Shown: positions 51,611 to 60,209 of the stretch, in pieces
Numbering within the stretch: position 1 is the stretch's first letter
Layout of the letters: every line of letters begins with the position of its first letter
Source of the DNA: Cohnella hashimotonis
GTDB taxonomy: Bacteria > Bacillota > Bacilli > Paenibacillales > Paenibacillaceae
Assembly (NCBI RefSeq): GCF_030014955.1
Contig: NZ_JAGRPV010000001.1
Span: forward strand, 2,666,001-2,730,000
Length of the DNA stretch: 64,000 nt
Direction of reading: 5' to 3'
Position numbers and translations under genes: made by a program
Notes under the pieces: generated by a model
The model's input: the letters and a program-made list of their open reading frames with translations, nothing else
Database searches by the model: none
What the model was told of the DNA's origin: nothing

Positions 51611-52933
51611 ATGGCAAGACCTGTCATTGCCATCGTAGGACGTCCCAACGTAGGGAAGTCGACGATTTTTAATCGCATAATCGGTGACCGCCTGGCCATC
51701 GTCGAAGATAAGCCGGGCATTACGCGCGACCGTATTTACGGCACCGGCGAATGGAGCGGCCGCAGCTTTAGCGTGATCGATACCGGCGGTATCGAGATCG
51801 ACGGCGAAGACGGCATGCTTCGCCTTGTCCGAATGCAAGCGGAGCTCGCCATCGAAGAAGCGGACCTCATCGTTTTCATGGCCGACGCCAAGTCAGGCGT
51901 CACGAACGCCGACGAAGAAGTCGCCCAGATCTTGTTCCGCTCGGGCAAACCGGTCGTCGTCGCCGTGAACAAGGTGGACAATCTTCAGCGCATGGACGAT
52001 ATTTACGAATTTTACAGCCTGGGTTTCGGCGATCCCATCGCGCTCTCGGGCTCGCACGGCATCGGCATCGGAGACCTGCTCGAGGCCTGCATAGAGCGTC
52101 TGCCGGTCGGCGAAGATCAGGAGTACGACGACGATGTAATCAAGGTGGCCTTGATCGGGCGTCCGAATGTCGGGAAGTCCTCGCTCGTCAATGCCATACT
52201 GGGCGAAGAGCGCGTCATCGTCAGCGAGATCGCGGGTACGACGCGCGATGCCATCGATACGCCCTTCGTTAAGGACGATCAACGATACGTGCTGATCGAC
52301 ACCGCGGGCATGCGCAAGCGGGGCAAGGTGTACGAGACGACCGAGAAGTACAGTGTCATGCGGTCGATGAAGGCCATCGAGCGCGCGGACGTCGTGCTTG
52401 TCGTCATTAACGGCGAAGAAGGCATCATCGAGCAGGACAAGCATATTGCCGGATACGCGCACGAGATGGGCAAGGCGTCCGTATTCGTCGTCAACAAGTG
52501 GGACATCGTCGAGAAGGACGACAAGACGATGCAGCACTTCACCAATTCGATCCGCGACCACTTCCTGTTCATGTCGTATGCGCCGATCGTGTTTCTGTCC
52601 GCGCTCACGAAGTCCAGGCTGCACCGTCTGCTGCCCGTTATCGATCGCGTCGCCGAGCAGCATGCGATGCGCGTGCCGACGCATCTGCTCAACGATGTCG
52701 TCGCGGACGCAGTGGCGATAACGCCGCCCCCGACGGATAAAGGCCGCAGGCTGCGCGTCAATTATGCAACGCAGGTATCCGTCAAGCCGCCGACGATACT
52801 TATTTTCGTGAACGATCCCGAATTGATGCACTTCTCGTACGAGCGTTATTTGGAAAACAAGATTCGGGCCGCGTTCGATTTCGAGGGAACGCCGCTGCGC
52901 CTCTTTACGCGCCGCAAGTCCGATCAGGAATAG
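51611..52933 (+). CDS. der: Ribosome biogenesis GTPase Der
   Basis: A 440-aa protein with two tandem GTPase domains: GRPNVGKST near residue 9 and GRPNVGKSS near 184, each followed by DTGG or DTAG and an NKVD or NKWD motif, and a KH-like C-terminal domain (350-440). It assists 50S assembly. ATG 51611 is behind AAGGAG; the earlier ATG 51578 is not well placed. Confidence 0.97.
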   Translation: MARPVIAIVGRPNVGKSTIFNRIIGDRLAIVEDKPGITRDRIYGTGEWSGRSFSVIDTGGIEIDGEDGMLRLVRMQAELAIEEADLIVFMADAKSGVTNADEEVAQILFRSGKPVVVAVNKVDNLQRMDDIYEFYSLGFGDPIALSGSHGIGIGDLLEACIERLPVGEDQEYDDDVIKVALIGRPNVGKSSLVNAILGEERVIVSEIAGTTRDAIDTPFVKDDQRYVLIDTAGMRKRGKVYETTEKYSVMRSMKAIERADVVLVVINGEEGIIEQDKHIAGYAHEMGKASVFVVNKWDIVEKDDKTMQHFTNSIRDHFLFMSYAPIVFLSALTKSRLHRLLPVIDRVAEQHAMRVPTHLLNDVVADAVAITPPPTDKGRRLRVNYATQVSVKPPTILIFVNDPELMHFSYERYLENKIRAAFDFEGTPLRLFTRRKSDQE

Positions 52934-52945
52934 GAGAGAACCGTT

Positions 52946-53566
52946 TTGCTGCCAGCCGTCATCGCCGTAGTCGTCAGTTATTTGCTCGGCTCCGTTTCCT
53001 TCAGCATCCTTTTTGCCCGTTGGCTCCGCAAGATCGATATTCGCCAGCATGGAAGCGGCAATGCCGGCGCGACAAATACGCTTCGCGTGCTCGGCAAGGG
53101 ACCGGCGATCGCCGTCTTCCTGCTCGACATCGCCAAAGGCCTCGCTGCCGTCGCCCTCGGTCAAGCGATCGCCGGGGAGCAAGGCTCCTGGCTTGCGGTC
53201 GCTTGCGGTCTGGCTTCGATCGCCGGGCACAATTGGCCGCTTTATTTCCGCTTCAAGGGCGGGAAGGGCATTGCGACAACCGTCGGCGCACTCATTTACA
53301 TGGCGCCGCTGCCTGTCGTCGCCGCGGGCATCGTAGCTATTGTCCTAATCGTTATTACGCGTTATGTTTCGCTCGGATCGATGGTGTTCGCCTCGCTGGT
53401 GCCTATTGTTCTCGGCTTGGCCGGCGAGATCGGCCCGGTTTTTTGGGGAGCGCTCGTACTGGCGCTGCTGGCGATTGTCCGGCATCGCAAAAATATCGTC
53501 AAGCTGATGAACGGTACCGAGAACAAAATCGGCGCCAAGAAGAAGGAGGATTCGCATGGCATCTAG
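52946..53566 (+). CDS. plsY: Acyl-phosphate glycerol-3-phosphate acyltransferase
   Basis: A 206-aa integral membrane enzyme with about five helices and the three PlsY loops: GSGNAGATN near residue 37, GHNWPLYFRFKGGKG near 92, and the later TRYVSLGS. It makes lysophosphatidic acid, the substrate of PlsC. Translation starts at TTG 52946. It overlaps gpsA by 11 bases, which supplies glycerol 3-phosphate. Confidence 0.96.
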   Translation: MLPAVIAVVVSYLLGSVSFSILFARWLRKIDIRQHGSGNAGATNTLRVLGKGPAIAVFLLDIAKGLAAVALGQAIAGEQGSWLAVACGLASIAGHNWPLYFRFKGGKGIATTVGALIYMAPLPVVAAGIVAIVLIVITRYVSLGSMVFASLVPIVLGLAGEIGPVFWGALVLALLAIVRHRKNIVKLMNGTENKIGAKKKEDSHGI

Positions 53567-54590
53567 CCAAGTTACGGTCCTGGTAGCCGGCAGCTGGGGC
53601 ACGGCGCTGGCTTGCGTGCTCGCGGACAACGGTCACGAGGTAACAGTATGGACGCGCGGTGCCGCCCAAGCGGAAGAGATCAACGAATCTCATACGAATC
53701 GCAAATATTTGGAGGATACGGAGCTGCCCCAATCGCTTCGTGCGACGACGGATATGGCCGAGGCGCTCCGCGATGCGGACGCCGTCGTGTTCGTGGCGCC
53801 GTCTTCGGCCATGCGAGAGGTTGCGCAAGCGGCCGCGGCACATCTCAAGCCGGAATCGCTCATCGTTCATGCGACCAAAGGCTTTGAGACGGGCAGTTTA
53901 AAACGAATGTCCCAAGTGCTCTCCGAAGAGTTGAAACGCCCTGAAGGCTCCATCGTCGTCCTATCCGGACCAAGCCATGCCGAAGAAGTCGTGCTGCGGC
54001 TGCCCACGACTGTCGTCGTGGCTGCCAGCGAGCTTAAGCAAGCGGAAGCTGCTCAGGATTTGTTTATTAACGATGCCTACTTCCGCGTCTATACGAATCC
54101 CGATTACATCGGCGCAGAGACGGCCGGCGCCATCAAAAACATTATCGGTCTCGGCGCAGGGCTTTCTGACGGTCTTGGCTTCGGAATCAACGCCAAGTCC
54201 GCGCTTGTGACGCGCGGGCTTGCCGAGATCGGACGTCTGGGATCCGCGATGGGCGCGCATATGCTCACTTTTGCCGGCCTCGCTGGCGTCGGAGACTTGA
54301 TCGCCACTTGTACGAGCAGACACAGCCGCAACTATCGCGCCGGGGAGCTGCTCGCGCAGGGGCTTGGTTATGAAGAGGTTCAAGAACGAATCGGGATGGT
54401 CGTCGAAGGCGTGCGTACGACGCTGGCAGCCTCGAAGCTCGCCGTTCAGTACGGTGTCGAGATGCCGATCACGGCGCAGCTTCATGCCGTTCTGTTCGAA
54501 GGCAAGCCGCCGCTGCAAGCGGTAGAAGCGCTCATGGGAAGAGTGCGCACGCATGAGATCGAGGAGACCGTTCTTTTTAACCGTACATAG
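53556..54590 (+). CDS. gpsA: Glycerol-3-phosphate dehydrogenase [NAD(P)+]
   Basis: A 344-aa enzyme that reduces dihydroxyacetone phosphate. NAD-binding GSWGTALA near residue 12, catalytic Lys in the IKNIIGLGAG segment near 192, and GLAGVGDLIATCTS near 245. Start ATG 53556 after AAGGAGGATTC. Co-transcribed with plsY and probably der. Confidence 0.97.
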   Translation: MASSQVTVLVAGSWGTALACVLADNGHEVTVWTRGAAQAEEINESHTNRKYLEDTELPQSLRATTDMAEALRDADAVVFVAPSSAMREVAQAAAAHLKPESLIVHATKGFETGSLKRMSQVLSEELKRPEGSIVVLSGPSHAEEVVLRLPTTVVVAASELKQAEAAQDLFINDAYFRVYTNPDYIGAETAGAIKNIIGLGAGLSDGLGFGINAKSALVTRGLAEIGRLGSAMGAHMLTFAGLAGVGDLIATCTSRHSRNYRAGELLAQGLGYEEVQERIGMVVEGVRTTLAASKLAVQYGVEMPITAQLHAVLFEGKPPLQAVEALMGRVRTHEIEETVLFNRT

Positions 54591-54620
54591 CGATAGCCGC
54601 CTCAGTCTTCAAACCCGCCC

Positions 54621-54650
54621 ACACCGCCGCACCTCGTGCCTCATAGGATA
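54621..54650 (+). promoter_or_regulatory. Candidate sigma-K promoter of spoVIF
   Basis: CATAGGATA at 54642-54650 fits the sigma-K -10 CATANNNTA, and AC at 54623-54624 lies 17 bases before it. Confidence 0.5.
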
Positions 54651-54679
54651 CAAGGCATGATTTGCGGAGGAGGGGAAGC

Positions 54680-54955
54680 ATGGACAAGAAGATCTCCAAG
54701 GATGTTATTAATTCGGTAAGCAAAAAGACGGGGAAGCCCGTATCGGAAGCGTCGCTCAAAAAAATCGCGCAAAAGGTGTCCCCGGACATCATGCAAAGCG
54801 AAGCGCAACTCCGCCAGCTGATCAAGCAGGTATCGAGCACAGCGGGCGTGCCCGTGTCGGAGGAGACGATCAAGGAGATCGTCGGCGCAGTCAAAAAGAG
54901 CGGTTTTAACATCGGCAATCTTGAAGGACTTATGAAAATGATGCTTAAAAAATAA
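54680..54955 (+). CDS. spoVIF: Stage VI sporulation protein F
   Basis: A 91-aa lysine- and serine-rich protein with two alike halves (each with a K..K..G.PVSE pattern at about 15-25 and 58-66), as in SpoVIF, a factor for late coat assembly controlled with GerE. ATG 54680 is preceded by GGAGGAGGGG. Single gene with own terminator. Confidence 0.85.
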   Translation: MDKKISKDVINSVSKKTGKPVSEASLKKIAQKVSPDIMQSEAQLRQLIKQVSSTAGVPVSEETIKEIVGAVKKSGFNIGNLEGLMKMMLKK

Positions 54956-54968
54956 AGGCCGCTGCCGC

Positions 54969-55007
54969 AAAAGCCTCCTTCCCTTGTCGGGGAGCGGGGC
55001 TTTTTTG
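54969..55007 (+). terminator. Terminator of spoVIF
   Basis: AAAAGCCTCC-type left arm pairs with GGAGCGGGGCTTTT with small bulges; T-run TTTTTT follows. Confidence 0.75.
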
Positions 55008-55136
55008 CATATCAGGCGCAGTCGACCGTCCATGAATAAACGTTGGTCAAGCATGCCATTCATTGATTTACGGGCAATTGGGCAACCTGAAGCGGTAATC
55101 GTCCAACTCGAATACAGAAAGGGGAGACATGCTGCC

Positions 55137-55757
55137 ATGACGATGGATGCGATCGTCCGCGATCACTTTCTGAGTGCCGTCAGACACCGCCGCAGCTTTT
55201 ACGGCATCAGCGACGAAGCCATCGTTCCGGACGAACGGATCGAAGAGATCATCAAGGAAGCGGTCAAGTATACGCCGTCTTCGTTTAACTCTCAAAGCGC
55301 CAGAATCGTACTGCTGCTCAAGCAGGAACACAAGAAATTTTGGAACATAACGACAGAGACGCTTCGCAAAGTCGTCGCCGATCCCGAGCAATTCAAAGCG
55401 ACGCAAGAGAAGATGAGCGCTTTCGCTGCAGGGTACGGCACGGTGCTGTTTTTTGAGGACCAGACCGTTATCGAAAGCCTGCAGCAGCAGTTCGCGTCCT
55501 ACAAGGACAACTTCCCGAAGTGGTCGGCGCATTCCTCCGGCATGCATCAGTTTGTCATCTGGACGGCGCTCGAGACCGAGGGCTTCGGCGCATCCCTGCA
55601 GCATTACAATCCGCTCGTCGACGAAGAGGTCAAACGGACCTGGAGGTTGCCCGACAGCTGGTCCTTGATCGCTCAAATGCCGTTCGGCAAACCGATCGCG
55701 CAGCCGGGGGAGAAGACGTTCAAACCGCTGGAAGAAAGAATCAAGATTTTTAAATAA
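55137..55757 (+). CDS. Nitroreductase family flavoprotein
   Basis: A 206-aa FMN-dependent reductase of the oxidoreductase group with the N-terminal RRSFYGI motif (residues 13-19), TPSSFNSQSAR near 44, and a C-terminal pair LIAQMPFGKP. Such enzymes reduce nitro compounds or quinones with NAD(P)H; the physiological substrate is not evident. ATG 55137 follows GGGGAG at ten bases. An upstream in-frame ATG at 54984 would lie in the spoVIF terminator. Confidence 0.85.
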   Translation: MTMDAIVRDHFLSAVRHRRSFYGISDEAIVPDERIEEIIKEAVKYTPSSFNSQSARIVLLLKQEHKKFWNITTETLRKVVADPEQFKATQEKMSAFAAGYGTVLFFEDQTVIESLQQQFASYKDNFPKWSAHSSGMHQFVIWTALETEGFGASLQHYNPLVDEEVKRTWRLPDSWSLIAQMPFGKPIAQPGEKTFKPLEERIKIFK

Positions 55758-55769
55758 AGAACGGGTCGG

Positions 55770-55798
55770 CCGCCGATGCGCCATGCAACGGCGGTTTT
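55770..55798 (+). terminator. Terminator of the nitroreductase gene
   Basis: CCGCCG pairs with CGGCGG around a 13-base loop, followed by TTTT. Confidence 0.65.
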
Positions 55799-55953
55799 CG
55801 TCATTTTTGCCCGCGAATGACGAATGTGATTGAAGAATGTGGTATAATATGTTCCGTTTTATAGGATTGATTTTCCGATCGTCGGTGCTTTGACGTGCGA
55901 CGGTCATTGCCATACATAAGGCTGCGGTTTGAGGAAGGGACTGTTATTTAGCA

Positions 55954-56133
55954 ATGGATCCGATGATGAAAATGTGGGTGTCGTTCGTCGGCATCGGACT
56001 GATGGTTCTGTCGGCGGTGCTGATCATGCTCGCCAGGGCGAAGACCAAGGGCGCGCTGCGCTTCGGGCTTTCCTTCGTCGCCTTCGTTATGCTGCTTGTC
56101 GGTATGGCATGCGGACTTATATCGATTATTTGA
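55954..56133 (+). CDS. DUF2768 small membrane protein (YphE-like)
   Basis: A 59-aa protein with two hydrophobic helices (about 8-27 and 37-58) joined by a basic KTKG turn, as in YphE of B. subtilis, which also lies between gpsA and yphF-spoIVA. TATAAT at 55843-55848 may be its -10. GAGGAAGGGA lies 13 bases before the ATG. Function unknown. Confidence 0.8.
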   Translation: MDPMMKMWVSFVGIGLMVLSAVLIMLARAKTKGALRFGLSFVAFVMLLVGMACGLISII

Positions 56134-56162
56134 CAACTAGAACCGGGCCGGAGGATTTGAAT

Positions 56163-56456
56163 ATGCTTACGCTTAAAGGTAGAACGATCGAAGCGCGCAC
56201 GGAACCGCGAATCGGCGCTACGCTGCTGGAGCTCGCGCTCGGCGCCGGCGTCGATTGGCAGTTCAATTGCTCGAGGGGCACATGCGCGCGCTGCCGCTGC
56301 CTCGTCACGGAAGGCGGCGAGCTTCTCGAGGCGTCTACAGACGCCGAATGGGACCGGCTTGGACCGGACGAGCTGGATGCGGGTTATCGCCTCGGCTGTC
56401 AGGCGCGCGTCGAGACGGCGGGCACGATCGCGGCCGTCAACCGGACGTACTTCTAA
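56163..56456 (+). CDS. 2Fe-2S ferredoxin (first of two)
   Basis: A 97-aa plant-type ferredoxin fold with the ligands CSRGTCARC and a fourth cysteine in GCQAR near the C-terminus. An electron carrier; partner unknown. ATG 56163 after GGAGGATTTGA. It is 29 bases after yphE and 13 before the nucleotidyltransferase-like gene. Confidence 0.88.
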   Translation: MLTLKGRTIEARTEPRIGATLLELALGAGVDWQFNCSRGTCARCRCLVTEGGELLEASTDAEWDRLGPDELDAGYRLGCQARVETAGTIAAVNRTYF

Positions 56457-56469
56457 GGAGCTGAAGGAC

Positions 56470-57093
56470 ATGCCTATAGAAGGCAACGGCGAAGACATCC
56501 TGCGCGCGCTGACCGCGATCGCGGGGCTGACCGTGGACTGCAAGGCGCGTTGGTTGGTCGGGGGCAGCGCCGGACTTGCGCTTCGCGGGGCGCGGCTGGC
56601 TTCGGCGCCGAGAGACCTGGATATTTATGCGGACGCTGACGCCGCGACGGCTCTTCATAAGCGGCTTGCCGAATGGGCGACCGACATTCAGGCATGGGAC
56701 GAAACGGGGCGCTACCGTTCGTTGTTGTCTCATTACCGGTATGGCGGCGTTACGATCGAGCTTGTAGGGAACTTCGAGATTCATATTCCCGGTTCCCGGT
56801 ATCTGACTGAGGTCGACGCCTTTTTATATGCGCACGGCGACGACTGGTTTCCACAGGATCGCACGCCTTCCATTCGTCTTATGCCGCTGGGGCACGAGCT
56901 CATTTTTAATGTGCTGCGCGAGCGGGAAGACCGCGCGCTCGAGGCGGCCCGGCTTATCCGGGCCGATCCGCAGGCGCATTTGCGCACCCTTGAGCTTCTC
57001 GCCGCACGTCAATCGCTGTCCGAGGGCATCAAAAGCGAGCTTCGGCGACTGACAGCTGCGGCACCGGAGGAGGGAGCGGACGATGGGCGATAA
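56470..57093 (+). CDS. Nucleotidyltransferase-fold protein
   Basis: A 207-aa protein with WLVGGSAGLALRG (about 28-40) and PRDLDIYAD (47-55), the GGS plus DxD active-site arrangement of the nucleotidyltransferase fold, as in MNT/AbiEii-like proteins. A third acidic residue is probably in TIELVGN. Substrate unknown. ATG 56470 after GGAGCTGAAGG. It overlaps the second ferredoxin gene by 11 bases. Confidence 0.7.
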   Translation: MPIEGNGEDILRALTAIAGLTVDCKARWLVGGSAGLALRGARLASAPRDLDIYADADAATALHKRLAEWATDIQAWDETGRYRSLLSHYRYGGVTIELVGNFEIHIPGSRYLTEVDAFLYAHGDDWFPQDRTPSIRLMPLGHELIFNVLREREDRALEAARLIRADPQAHLRTLELLAARQSLSEGIKSELRRLTAAAPEEGADDGR

Positions 57094-57442
57094 AGGCGGC
57101 TGCGAGGTCGAATTCGGGCCGGAGGGGCAGACTGTGAACGTAAGAGCCGGCACGACGCTGCTCGAAGCGGCCAGGCGGGCCAAGGCGCCCGTACGCACGC
57201 GGTGCGGGGGCGTCGCCGGCTGCTTGATGTGCAAGGTCGATGTGCCGCTTGCCCACAGGGAAGCGCTCTCTCCCCCGACGGAGGCGGAGCGTCGCAAGCT
57301 TGGACCGCTGCTCGAGCAGGGCGTAAGGCTGTCTTGCCAGTCCCGGATCCGGCGTTCCCTTCGGGTCGAGGTTCCGGAAGATCCGCTAAAGGCGGCCGTC
57401 CGCCGGCAGCTTGAGCGACAGCAATCGGACGATTTATGGTAA
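57083..57442 (+). CDS. 2Fe-2S ferredoxin (second of two)
   Basis: A 119-aa ferredoxin-fold protein: CGGVAGCLMC holds three ligands and LSCQSR the fourth. It has a basic C-terminal extension absent from the first copy. It overlaps the nucleotidyltransferase gene by 11 bases; GGAGGGAGCGG lies upstream. Confidence 0.85.
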   Translation: MGDKGGCEVEFGPEGQTVNVRAGTTLLEAARRAKAPVRTRCGGVAGCLMCKVDVPLAHREALSPPTEAERRKLGPLLEQGVRLSCQSRIRRSLRVEVPEDPLKAAVRRQLERQQSDDLW

Positions 57443-57486
57443 ACGACAAGCCGGAATTGACGGCTTTATACAGGGGGCTTTTGGAT

Positions 57487-58239
57487 TTGAAAAGATCGCT
57501 ATGGATGAAAAAAGGCCGGTTGGCGGCCAAGCGCGCAGCCATGCTCGTATGTGCGCTTGCGCTGCTGCCGCTGGCAGGCTGCTTGTATCCGGACGAGTAC
57601 ACGCCATCAAACCAGGTGTCGGCCAAAGAAGCGGTGAGCGCCGTTCAGGCTGCCGTCGACAGCTACCGCAAGGACACGGGACTATTGCCGATCGAGAACG
57701 CATCCGAGGGGACCCCGCTATACGAGAAATTCCGTCTCGATTTCGCCAAGCTGAAGCGGATGGGGTATGTGACCGATATTCCCAAGGAAGCGTTCGAAAG
57801 CGGCGGCTCCGGCCAATTTCTCATCATCGACGAAGAAAGCGATCCTAAGGTGAAGCTGCTCGATCTTGCGGTCTATCAGGCGATCGGCACGGTACAGTCC
57901 AAGGTGAACGCTTACGTTCTGAAGCATAAAGGGAAGCAGCCGGTTGCGGACGAGATCTACCCCGACTTCCGCAGGGTCGATTACAAGGCGCTCGGCATCG
58001 ACGATCCTGCTATTCGCAGCATGTACACCGGACGGGTGCTAGAGCTCATGATCGATCCCGGCAGCTCGGTTTACGCGGATTACGGCATCGATATCGTTAA
58101 GGCGCTGGAAAAATCGGAAGCGAAGCCCGGCGAAGGGAGCGACCTGCGGGCGCTGCTGGCGGACGAATCGTTTTACGTGCCGGTCAAATCGCCGGTTTAT
58201 CGTTTAGTCCAAGGAGAGCCGCGGGCATTTCTCAAATAA
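57487..58239 (+). CDS. Lipoprotein YphF-like
   Basis: A 250-aa lipoprotein: basic start, hydrophobic core and lipobox LAGC, then a hydrophilic domain with YPDEYTPSN and a C-terminal DESFYVPVKSPVY stretch. YphF stands directly before spoIVA in B. subtilis. TTG 57487 has GGGGG nine bases upstream; TTG 57481, ATG 57505 or ATG 57436 are also possible. Function unknown. Confidence 0.78.
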   Translation: MKRSLWMKKGRLAAKRAAMLVCALALLPLAGCLYPDEYTPSNQVSAKEAVSAVQAAVDSYRKDTGLLPIENASEGTPLYEKFRLDFAKLKRMGYVTDIPKEAFESGGSGQFLIIDEESDPKVKLLDLAVYQAIGTVQSKVNAYVLKHKGKQPVADEIYPDFRRVDYKALGIDDPAIRSMYTGRVLELMIDPGSSVYADYGIDIVKALEKSEAKPGEGSDLRALLADESFYVPVKSPVYRLVQGEPRAFLK

Positions 58240-58265
58240 GACCAAGCCCTTTCCCTACCAAGCCG

Positions 58266-58297
58266 AACCGTTCCGTCACCGGAACGGTTTTTTTTGT
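58266..58297 (+). terminator. Terminator of the yphE-yphF operon
   Basis: AACCGTTCCG pairs with CGGAACGGTT around a short loop, followed by TTTTTTT. Confidence 0.85.
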
Positions 58298-58387
58298 TGC
58301 TTCTTCGGACATAGGCATCCATTTTCCGTCATAGGATCATTTGGATGAGCGAACGGCGCGCGGGGGCTTCAAAAAATATGAACCGTC

Positions 58388-58416
58388 GTCATATTCGCCG
58401 GCATGGCACATACAAT
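58388..58416 (+). promoter_or_regulatory. Sigma-E promoter of spoIVA
   Basis: GTCATATT at 58388-58395 and CATACAAT at 58409-58416 with a 13-base spacer match the sigma-E consensus at every position. Confidence 0.85.
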
Positions 58417-58497
58417 GATACTAGTCCAAGTTCATGTACGAGTCCGTCGCGCTGGCGGAACCGCAGGCTTCGCGATTACGAAGGGGAGGGAATCTCA

Positions 58498-59976
58498 GTG
58501 GAAAAAGTGGATATTTTCAAAGATATCGCCGAACGTACGGGCGGCGACATCTACCTCGGGGTCGTCGGCGCCGTCCGGACAGGCAAATCGACCTTTATCA
58601 AGCGATTCGTGGAAACGGTCGTGCTGCCGAACATCGCACATGAAGCCGATCGCGTCAGGGCGGTCGACGAGCTGCCGCAAAGCGCGGCGGGCCGTACGAT
58701 CATGACGACGGAGCCCAAGTTCGTACCGAACAACGCCGTTCAGATCAAGGTCGGCGAAGGCCTCGAGGTCAATGTGCGGCTAGTCGATTGCGTCGGCTAC
58801 GCGGTCGAGGGCGCCAAAGGCTACGAGGACGAAAACGGTCCTCGCATGATTACGACGCCCTGGTTCGAGGAAGCGATTCCGTTCCAGGAAGCGGCGGAAA
58901 TCGGCACGCGGAAGGTGATCCAGGAGCATTCGACCCTGGGCGTCGTCGTGACGACCGACGGTACGATCGCGGAAATTCCGCGCAGCTCCTATGTCGAGGC
59001 GGAGGAACGCGTCATTGCGGAGCTTAAGGAGGTCGGCAAGCCGTTCGTGCTGATCGTCAACTCGACGAGGCCGAAAAGCGAAGAAGCGCTGGCGCTTCGC
59101 GCAGAGCTTGCCGCCAAATACGATATTCCGGCGATCACGCTGAGCGTGGCGTCGATGGGCGAGGATGAAGTGCTGGGCGTGCTCCGCGAGGTGCTCTACG
59201 AGTTCCCCGTTCACGAAGTCAACGTCAACCTGCCGAGCTGGGTCATGGTTCTGCAGGAGCAGCACTGGCTGCGGTCGAGCTACGAAAATTCGGTCCGCGA
59301 CACCGTCCGCGACATTCGACGTCTGCGCGACGTGGACCGCGTCGTTTCGCAGTTCCTCGAATACGACTTCGTCGACCGCGCCGGTCTCAGCGGTCTCAAC
59401 ATGGGCCAGGGCGTCGCCGAGATCGACTTGTACGCGCCGGACGAATTGTACGACCGCATTCTGCAGGAGGTCGTCGGCACGGAGATCCGGGGCAAAGACC
59501 ATTTGCTGCAGTTGATGCAGGAGTTCTCCCACGCTAAGCGGGAGTACGATCGCTTCGCCGAGGCGCTCGAGATGGTGAAGACGACCGGCTACGGCATCGC
59601 GGCGCCGACGCTCGCGGAGATGCAGCTCGACGAGCCGGAGCTCATCCGGCAGGGCTCGCGCTTCGGCGTCCGGCTCAAGGCGACCGCGCCTTCGATCCAT
59701 CTGATCCGCGTCGACGTCGAATCGGAGTTCGCGCCGATCATCGGTACGGAAAAGCAGAGCGAGGAGCTCGTCCGCTACCTGATGCAGGACTTCGAGAAGG
59801 ATCCGATCAAGATCTGGGATTCCGACATTTTCGGTCGCTCGCTGCACTCCATCGTACGGGAAGGCATCCAGGGCAAGATTGCGATGATGCCCGACAACGC
59901 CCGCTACAAGCTGCAGGAAACGCTGGGCCGCATCATCAACGAAGGCTCGGGCGGACTCATCGCCATTATCCTATAA
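58498..59976 (+). CDS. spoIVA: Stage IV sporulation protein A, spore coat ATPase
   Basis: A 492-aa protein, the same length as in B. subtilis. Walker A is GAVRTGKS (24-31); the N-terminal domain is TRAFAC GTPase-like (to about 235), followed by middle and C-terminal domains ending in GGLIAIIL. It polymerises with ATP hydrolysis around the forespore to form the coat base. GTG 58498 with AAGGGGAGGG is preferred; the longer frame upstream overlaps the promoter. Confidence 0.97.
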   Translation: MEKVDIFKDIAERTGGDIYLGVVGAVRTGKSTFIKRFVETVVLPNIAHEADRVRAVDELPQSAAGRTIMTTEPKFVPNNAVQIKVGEGLEVNVRLVDCVGYAVEGAKGYEDENGPRMITTPWFEEAIPFQEAAEIGTRKVIQEHSTLGVVVTTDGTIAEIPRSSYVEAEERVIAELKEVGKPFVLIVNSTRPKSEEALALRAELAAKYDIPAITLSVASMGEDEVLGVLREVLYEFPVHEVNVNLPSWVMVLQEQHWLRSSYENSVRDTVRDIRRLRDVDRVVSQFLEYDFVDRAGLSGLNMGQGVAEIDLYAPDELYDRILQEVVGTEIRGKDHLLQLMQEFSHAKREYDRFAEALEMVKTTGYGIAAPTLAEMQLDEPELIRQGSRFGVRLKATAPSIHLIRVDVESEFAPIIGTEKQSEELVRYLMQDFEKDPIKIWDSDIFGRSLHSIVREGIQGKIAMMPDNARYKLQETLGRIINEGSGGLIAIIL

Positions 59977-59986
59977 ATGACCAAAG

Positions 59987-60022
59987 ACCGCGCGCCGGAT
60001 AAGGCGTGCGGTTTTATTTGCG
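59987..60022 (+). terminator. Terminator of spoIVA
   Basis: ACCGCGCGCC pairs with GGCGTGCGGT around GGATAA, followed by TTTATTTG. Confidence 0.8.
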
Positions 60023-60138
60023 TTACGGAGCCGAAGGAGGGCGACAGGTTTTTATTTTATTCTTGTTATATCGACATCGTTCGCCTAAAATAGATTCTTG
60101 TGTATGCCCGCTGAAAGTTTTATAAACACAAAAACCAA

Positions 60139-60167
60139 TTGACATACTTGGAAATAATGATTATATT
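60139..60167 (+). promoter_or_regulatory. Promoter of the sugar ABC operon
   Basis: TTGACA at 60139-60144 and TATATT at 60162-60167, 17 bases apart. Confidence 0.75.
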
Positions 60168-60209
60168 ATTTTTACAGAATGATTTAATAGATTAGGGAGG
60201 CCATTTCTA

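Noticed and set aside
51893..53230. Minus-strand open frame of 445 codons over der and plsY
   Set aside because: Shadow of known genes, no recognised domain.
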